A DNA stretch of 64,000 bases from positions 62,001 to 126,000 of the forward strand of contig NZ_JADHZD010000003.1 of NCBI RefSeq assembly GCF_020102855.1. Direction: 5' to 3'. Both the position numbers and the translations under genes were made by a program. The first letter of the stretch is position 1, and every line of letters starts with the position of its first letter. Under the pieces are notes generated by a model. The model saw only the letters and a program-made list of their open reading frames with translations, was not told the DNA's origin and made no database searches. The DNA is from Nocardioides lacusdianchii. GTDB taxonomy: Bacteria > Actinomycetota > Actinomycetes > Propionibacteriales > Nocardioidaceae. Of the stretch, positions 58,960 through 64,000 are shown one piece after another.

Positions 58960-60761
58960 AACCAGCCCTCGCGCATCTCCAGCGTCGTGGTGTCGCCCGA
59001 GGCGAGCAGGTCGAGCTGGGGCGCCACCTTCGGCAGCTCCCAGCGGAAGAAGTAGCGCGCGGCCGCCCGCTTGCCGTCGTAGAAGTCGCCGGTCCGCTCC
59101 CCCACGGCCACCAGCTGCTCGAGCCACATCCAGGCGATCACCACGTGACCGGCGGCCTCGAGGTAGACGGTGGCGTTGGCGAGCATCCGGTCCGGGTCGC
59201 CGAGACCGGCCAGGCCCATCGTGACCTCGCCGAGGCGGTCGACCGCGGCCTTCAGCGCATCGGCGTACGCCGCCGGCTCCCCGCCCAGCCCGCCAGCACG
59301 GGCGACGGTCTCCTCGATCCGCCCGGCGAGGGCCATCAGCGCGACGCCTCCCCCACCGAGGATCTTGCGCCCCAGCAGGTCGAGGGCCTGGATGCCGTGG
59401 GTGCCCTCGTGGATCGGGTTCAGCCGCTGGTCGCGCCAGTGGGCCTCGAGGTCGTGGTCGCGGGTGTAGCCCGAGCCTCCGAGCACCTGGATCGCGAGGC
59501 TGCAGCTCTCCTGGCCCCACTGCGACGGCCACGACTTGGCGATCGGCGTCAGCACGTCGAGCAGCTGTCCCGTCGCGAGCCGCTCGGCGTCGTCCTCGGC
59601 GCTGGCCTGCTCGTCGAGCAGGCGCGAGCAGTAGAGGTTCAGCGCCAGCGCACCCTCGACGTAGGACTTCTGCGCCAGCAGCATCCGGCGCACGTCGGCG
59701 TGCTGGATGATCGGCACCTGCGGGCCTGCCGGGTCGGCGGCGGTCAGCGAGCGGCCCTGCGGCCGGGAGCGGGCGTAGTCCAGCGACTTCAGGTAGGCCG
59801 TGTAGGCCGTCGTGGTCGCCGACATCCCCACGCCGAGGCGGGCGGCGTTCATCATGTGGAACATGTAGGACAGGCCCTTGTGGGGCTCGCCGACCAGGTA
59901 GCCGACCGCGCCCGCGGCCCCGCCCGGCGTGAAGGCGCCGCTGCCGAAGACCGGCGCGGTGTTGACCGTGCCGCGGCTGCCCAGCTTGTGGTTGATGCCG
60001 GCGAGCACGACGTCGTTGCGCTCACCGATCGAGCCGTCGTCGGACACGAGGTGCTTGGGCACGATGAAGAGCGAGATGCCGCGCGAGCCGGCGGGCGCGT
60101 CGGGCAGCTTGGCGAGCACGAGGTGGACGATGTTGTCGCCCATCTCGTGGTCGCCGCCGGAGATCCACATCTTGCTGCCGAAGATGCGGTGGGTGCCGTC
60201 GTCGGCGGGCACCGCGCGGGTGGTGACGTCACCGAGGCTGGAGCCTGCGTGCGGCTCCGAGAGCGTCATGGTGCCGAAGAAGCGTCCCTCCAGCATCGGC
60301 TGGACGTAGCGCTCGACCTGCTCGGGGGTGCCGTGGGCCAGGAGCAGCCCGGCGTTGGCGACGGTGAGGAAGGAGTACGCCGCGGTGCCGATGTTGGCCG
60401 CGGTGAACCACGCCATGCAGGCCGATGCCACCACGTGCGGCAGCTGGAGCCCGCCGTGCTGCTCGTCGATGGTGAGCCCCATGAGGTCGGCCTGGGCGAA
60501 CTTCTGCAGCGCGGCCTCGATCTCGGGGATCAGCCGCACCTTCTCGCCGTCGAAGACCGGCTCCTCGGTGTCGCTCTTGCGGTAGTGCGTGGCGAAGTGC
60601 TCGGTGGCGATCTCCTCGCACAGCGCCAGCAGGGCGTCGTACGACTCGCGGTCGTGCTCGGCGAAGCGCGGGCGCTCGCTCAGGTTCTCGACGTCGAGCC
60701 ACTCGAAGAGCAGGAACTCGAGGTCGCGGGCGGAGAGGACGGTGGAGGCGCTGGTGGACAC
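58956..60761 (-). CDS. Acyl-CoA dehydrogenase, long (about 600-residue) type
   Basis: This 601-residue flavoprotein oxidises acyl-CoA to enoyl-CoA. It has the N-terminal extension of the long bacterial group, then GLTIDEQHGGLQLP, the FAD-binding MTLSEPHAGSSLGDVTTRA and WISGGDHEMG, and the C-terminal QVLGGSGYTRDHDLEAHWRD followed by NPIHEGTHGIQALDLLGRKI, where the HEG glutamate is the likely base. GTG start at 60761. The partner electron-transfer flavoprotein genes are not in the window. Confidence 0.93.
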   Translation of the reverse strand: MSTSASTVLSARDLEFLLFEWLDVENLSERPRFAEHDRESYDALLALCEEIATEHFATHYRKSDTEEPVFDGEKVRLIPEIEAALQKFAQADLMGLTIDEQHGGLQLPHVVASACMAWFTAANIGTAAYSFLTVANAGLLLAHGTPEQVERYVQPMLEGRFFGTMTLSEPHAGSSLGDVTTRAVPADDGTHRIFGSKMWISGGDHEMGDNIVHLVLAKLPDAPAGSRGISLFIVPKHLVSDDGSIGERNDVVLAGINHKLGSRGTVNTAPVFGSGAFTPGGAAGAVGYLVGEPHKGLSYMFHMMNAARLGVGMSATTTAYTAYLKSLDYARSRPQGRSLTAADPAGPQVPIIQHADVRRMLLAQKSYVEGALALNLYCSRLLDEQASAEDDAERLATGQLLDVLTPIAKSWPSQWGQESCSLAIQVLGGSGYTRDHDLEAHWRDQRLNPIHEGTHGIQALDLLGRKILGGGGVALMALAGRIEETVARAGGLGGEPAAYADALKAAVDRLGEVTMGLAGLGDPDRMLANATVYLEAAGHVVIAWMWLEQLVAVGERTGDFYDGKRAAARYFFRWELPKVAPQLDLLASGDTTTLEMREGWF

Positions 60762-60798
60762 GCGTCGACGCTACCGGCCGCAGTGGTGCGGACATGAC

Positions 60799-60833
60799 GA
60801 ACGCCCCCTCCGCTCGGGACGGAAGGGGCGTTC
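60799..60833 (-). terminator. Intrinsic-type terminator hairpin after the astacin-like gene
   Basis: GAACGCCCC (60799-60807) pairs with GGGGCGTTC (60825-60833) and TCCG with CGGA inside, giving a stem of 13 pairs with one mismatch around a seven-base loop. It lies 25 bp past the stop of the protease gene. There is no long T-tract, as is usual in high-GC actinobacteria. Confidence 0.7.
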
Positions 60834-60857
60834 GCGACTGCGGTCGAGCCTAGCCGA

Positions 60858-61670
60858 TCAGGCGCCGTAGAGGGCGGCTGCGCCCTGACGGTCCGTGGCG
60901 GTCATGCTCAGGTTGCTCGACGTGCCGTTGCACTGGGGGTAGTGCATGATCGAGGACGAGTCGTACGGCGTCAGCGGGCGCCAGTTGTTGTCCTCGAAGC
61001 AGGTGCCCGACTCGGGGCGGGTGTGCTCGTGGCGGAAGCCGAGCGTGTGGCCGAGCTCGTGGCCCATGATGTTGGCCGGCGTCCAGGAGCCCGAGGTCCA
61101 GATCGAGTCGTCGACGAGCACGTTGCGCGAGCGCTTGGGCGTGCTCGGGAAGAACGCGCGGGCGATGTACTGCGAGGTCTGCACGGGCTCGACGGAGAAC
61201 AGCACCGACTTGTTGCGGGTGGTGCAGCTCGCGTCCTGCGACGGGACGTGGACGTAGTCGATGCGCGAGGACGCGTCCTCCCACAGCTGGGCGCCGGCCG
61301 CCATCGCGTTGACGACGTCGGTGTAGCGCGAGCCGAACTTGGTGCTCACGCAGTAGGTCAGGTTGCCGACCTGCGAGGTCGACCACTTGTCGTCCACGCC
61401 GTAGACGGTGTTGACGACGAGGCCCTCCTCCATGGCCTCCTCCGAGCCGTGGACCATCCGGTCGTAGTAGGCCTTCAGGTCACCGGTGCTCGAGATGGGC
61501 TCGTCGCCGTTGACGATGTACTGCTGGTCGGCGTCCTTGAACGTCGAGGACGCGAACTGCTGGAACGTCGGGATCTCCGAGTCCGTGGCGGCCAGGGCCG
61601 GGGTGGCCAGGGCGGAGCCGAGGAGGGCCGTTGCACCGAGGGCGATCGCCCCGAGTCGAGTGCGCTGCAT
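60858..61670 (-). CDS. Secreted astacin-like zinc metalloprotease
   Basis: This 270-residue secreted protease has a signal peptide (LGATALLGSALATPALA, cleavage near residue 27), a propeptide-like region, and the zincin signature H204-E-L-G-H208-TLGFRH214-EHTRP, which matches the astacin pattern HExxHxxGFxHExxR. The Met-turn SSIMHY (M242) follows. Four cysteines suggest disulphides. The ATG at 61670 is used. It probably degrades proteins outside the cell. A strong hairpin terminator follows the gene. Confidence 0.88.
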   Translation of the reverse strand: MQRTRLGAIALGATALLGSALATPALAATDSEIPTFQQFASSTFKDADQQYIVNGDEPISSTGDLKAYYDRMVHGSEEAMEEGLVVNTVYGVDDKWSTSQVGNLTYCVSTKFGSRYTDVVNAMAAGAQLWEDASSRIDYVHVPSQDASCTTRNKSVLFSVEPVQTSQYIARAFFPSTPKRSRNVLVDDSIWTSGSWTPANIMGHELGHTLGFRHEHTRPESGTCFEDNNWRPLTPYDSSSIMHYPQCNGTSSNLSMTATDRQGAAALYGA

Positions 61671-61867
61671 GGTGGTTGTTCTCCTAGATGGGGGGATGTG
61701 GACACACTCCATCTCGGAAAGGGTCGAGCAGGTGGGCACGAGTTCCCGAGACAAGTGCGTTGCGGATGAACCTCCACCACGGAGGCCGCATCTGTAAAGG
61801 GTTTCCTGCGTCAAGAGGGATCCGCCCCGTGACGTCCTGCGTGGGACCCCTTCCCTAGGGTGGAGCG

Positions 61868-62647
61868 GTGCGCATCGCCACCTGGAACGTCAACTCCCTC
61901 CGCTCCCGCATCGACCGCGTCGAGGCCTTCCTCCAGCGCCACGACGTCGACGTCCTCGCCCTGCAGGAGACCAAGGCGCGCGAGGACCAGCTGCCGCTGA
62001 TGGGCCTCCAGGCGCTCGGCTACGAGGTCGCGGTGGCGGGGGTCAACCAGTGGAACGGCGTCGCGCTGCTGTCGCGTGTCGGCCTGGAGGACGTCGAGGT
62101 CGGCTTCGCCGACATGCCGCCGTACGGCGACCCTGCCGCCGCGGAGGCGCGGGCGATCGGGGCCACCTGCGGCGGGGTGCGGGTGTGGTCCCTCTACGTG
62201 CCCAACGGGCGCAAGCCCGACGACCCGCACTACGCCTACAAGCTCGACTGGCTGGCCCGGCTCCGCGAGAGCGCCAGCGAGTGGCTCGACGTGCCCACCG
62301 CGCTCGTCGGTGACTGGAACATCTGCCCGACCGACGACGACGTCTTCGACGTCCGGCAGTTCGCGAAGTCGACCCACGTCACCCCGCCCGAGCGCGCCGC
62401 CTTCCAGGGCTTCCTCGACGACGGTTGGGTGGAGACGACCCGCGCCTACGCGCCGGGCTACACCTACTGGGACTACTACCGCCAGCGCTTCGAGCGCGAC
62501 CGCGGGCTGAAGATCGACTTCGTCCTCGGCTCCCCGGACCTGGCCTCGCGGGTCACAGGGGCCTTCATCGACCGCGACGAGCGTGACCCGGCCCAGGGCA
62601 TCGGCTCGCCGTCGGACCACGCGCCGGTGATCGTCGACCTCACATGA
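61868..62647 (+). CDS. xth: Exodeoxyribonuclease III (AP endonuclease)
   Basis: This 259-residue DNA-repair nuclease of the exonuclease III/APE family starts RIATWNVNSLRSR, has the metal-binding glutamate in LALQETKA, the catalytic GDWNICPTDDDV, and the C-terminal SPSDHAPVIVDL with the catalytic histidine. It nicks DNA at abasic sites and degrades 3' ends. GTG start at 61868. The end overlaps the convergent MFS gene by eight bases. Confidence 0.95.
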   Translation: MRIATWNVNSLRSRIDRVEAFLQRHDVDVLALQETKAREDQLPLMGLQALGYEVAVAGVNQWNGVALLSRVGLEDVEVGFADMPPYGDPAAAEARAIGATCGGVRVWSLYVPNGRKPDDPHYAYKLDWLARLRESASEWLDVPTALVGDWNICPTDDDVFDVRQFAKSTHVTPPERAAFQGFLDDGWVETTRAYAPGYTYWDYYRQRFERDRGLKIDFVLGSPDLASRVTGAFIDRDERDPAQGIGSPSDHAPVIVDLT

Positions 62648-63968
62648 CCGCGGCCGGGGGCCGCGCCGGCTCGGGCTCCGGCGCGCGGCGGATGGCGTAC
62701 GACATCACCGCGGCGAGCGCGCAGAGGCCGGCGGCGGCGTAGAACGCCGGGTCGTAGCCGCCCGTGAGGTCGCGGACGACTCCCGCACCGGTCGCGGCGA
62801 CCGCGGCGCCGACCTGGTGGCTGGCGAAGACCCAGCCGAAGACGATCGGCCCGGCGGACGCGCCGAACCACTCCCGGCACAGCGCCACGGTCGGCGGCAC
62901 CGTCGCCACCCAGTCGAGCCCGTAGACGATGATGAAGACCCACATCGTGGGCTGCACGTGCGGCGACATCAGGGCCGGCAGCGTCATCAGGCCGACCCCG
63001 CGCAGGACGTAGTAGCCGACCAGCAGCAGCCGCGGGTCGACCTTGTCGGTGAGCCAGCCCGACGCGATGGTGCCCACGACGTCGAAGATCCCGACCACCG
63101 CCAGGAGCGACGCGGCGGTCGTGGCCGGCATGCCGTGGTCGTGCGCGGCCGGCACGAAGTGGGTGGCGATGAGCCCGTTGGTGGTCATCCCGCAGATGGC
63201 GAAGCCGCCGGCGAGCAGCCAGAACGTACGGCTCCGCGCGACGTCGCGCAGCACGCCCAGCGCGCGCCCGGCGCTGGACCCGACCTGCTGGTGGGGCGGC
63301 GGGCCGGGGTCGGCGTCGGTGGCGCCGTAGGCACGCAGGCCGAGGTCGGCCGGGTGGTTGCGCAGGAGCAGCAGGACCAGCGGGATCACCGCCAGCGCGG
63401 CGACGGCCGCGAGGAGCGCCGCCGTACGCCAGCCGTGCTCGGTCGCCAGCCAGGCCACCACCGGCAGGAAGACCAGCTGGCCGGTCGCGTTGCCGGCAGT
63501 CAGGATGCCGCTGACCAGGCCGCGGCGGGCGACGAACCAGCGGCTCGTGATCGTCGCGACGAAGGCCATCGACATGGATCCGGTGCCCAGCCCGACGAGC
63601 AGTCCCCAGCACAGGATCAGCTGCCACGGCTCGGTCATGAACACGGTGAGGCCGCTGCCGAGCGCGACGAGGGTGAGCGCGGCGGCGACGACCCGGCGTA
63701 CGCCGAAGCGGTCCATGAGCGCGGCCGCGAAGGGCGACATCAGGCCGAAGAGCATGAGGTTGAGCGAGACCGCCGAGCCGATCAGGCCGTGCGACCAGCC
63801 GAACTCCTCGTTCAGCGGCTCGATCAGCACCCCCGGGACCGAGCGGAAGGCCGCGGCGCCGACGAGGGTGACGAAGGCGACGCCCGCCACTACCCAGGCC
63901 CAGTGCACCCGCTGGTCGCGGTCCGCGGGCCCCGGGGCGGGGCGCCCGGCAGGAGTCGTGGTCGTCAC
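62640..63968 (-). CDS. MFS transporter (monocarboxylate/OFA-like)
   Basis: This is a 442-residue, 12-helix major facilitator. The N-terminal half has the motif ALMDRFGVRRVVAAALTLVALGSG (DRxGxRR between helices 2 and 3) and TSRWFVARRGLVSGI after helix 4, both typical of the oxalate:formate/monocarboxylate branch. The substrate is unknown. The GTG at 63968 is the start. It is the last gene of the window; the remaining 32 bp show nothing further. Confidence 0.85.
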   Translation of the reverse strand: MTTTTPAGRPAPGPADRDQRVHWAWVVAGVAFVTLVGAAAFRSVPGVLIEPLNEEFGWSHGLIGSAVSLNLMLFGLMSPFAAALMDRFGVRRVVAAALTLVALGSGLTVFMTEPWQLILCWGLLVGLGTGSMSMAFVATITSRWFVARRGLVSGILTAGNATGQLVFLPVVAWLATEHGWRTAALLAAVAALAVIPLVLLLLRNHPADLGLRAYGATDADPGPPPHQQVGSSAGRALGVLRDVARSRTFWLLAGGFAICGMTTNGLIATHFVPAAHDHGMPATTAASLLAVVGIFDVVGTIASGWLTDKVDPRLLLVGYYVLRGVGLMTLPALMSPHVQPTMWVFIIVYGLDWVATVPPTVALCREWFGASAGPIVFGWVFASHQVGAAVAATGAGVVRDLTGGYDPAFYAAAGLCALAAVMSYAIRRAPEPEPARPPAAVM

Positions 63969-64000
63969 GCGTGCCAGTCTGGCCGAGGAGCACCCGCTCC

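Overview
The window is very GC-rich, with abundant GTG and TTG starts and GTGA/ATGA stop-start overlaps. It reads as an actinobacterial chromosome, most likely Nocardioides or another Nocardioidaceae. Support comes from mshB (mycothiol synthesis), the succinylase DAP genes dapC, dapD and dapE, DUF3117, a sigE-rseA-htrA operon, a large NAD-dependent glutamate dehydrogenase, a WS/DGAT acyltransferase, and an ileS T-box leader of the actinobacterial translational type. I saw no tRNA or rRNA gene and no CRISPR array.

Layout: 1-6.1 kb holds amino-acid catabolism (NAD-glutamate dehydrogenase cut by the window edge, pruA) and a WS/DGAT-DUF6912 pair. 6.2-11.2 kb holds a lipoprotein plus polytopic membrane protein, an RTX-repeat secreted protein, a CpaB/CpaE-like pair and a BldC-like regulator. 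11.2-39.4 kb carries a scaffold whose order and relative orientation mirror M. tuberculosis Rv1170-Rv1223: htrA, rseA, sigE, O-methyltransferase, DUF3117, DivIVA-motif protein, LOG protein, dapE, dapD, dapC, ferredoxin, mshB. Into this scaffold are interpolated pepA, an enoyl-CoA hydratase, an M14 peptidase, three related unknown membrane proteins, ileS with its T-box, a repeat-bounded nuclease-like gene, an AspRS-like ligase with its own T-box, and a VanW protein. 39.4-50.3 kb is mixed metabolism (GH43, P450, CynX-type MFS, psuK-psuG, GNAT, alpha/beta hydrolase, F420-type reductase).

From 50278 to 55778 lies a 5.5-kb accessory island bounded by a 19-bp direct repeat that is the 3' end of ychF. 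It contains a toxin-antitoxin pair with a frameshifted toxin, a beta-lactamase-fold hydrolase, an HSL-type hydrolase with a PucR-like regulator, and an intact yefM-yoeB pair with a recognisable operator. No integrase is left. 55.8-64 kb returns to core-like genes: ychF, two PH-domain membrane proteins, an acyl-CoA dehydrogenase, an astacin-like protease, exonuclease III and an MFS transporter.

Best candidates for under-described biology: (a) the nuclease-fold gene at 28.5-29.6 kb, bracketed by six copies of a 19-bp repeat in mirror-symmetric order; (b) the T-box with an Asn (AAC) specifier controlling an AspRS-like enzyme with a shortened anticodon-binding domain; (c) the trio of related membrane proteins at 21.2-24.4 kb; (d) the ychF-attached island. 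All functional statements are from reading the sequence only; no database search was run.
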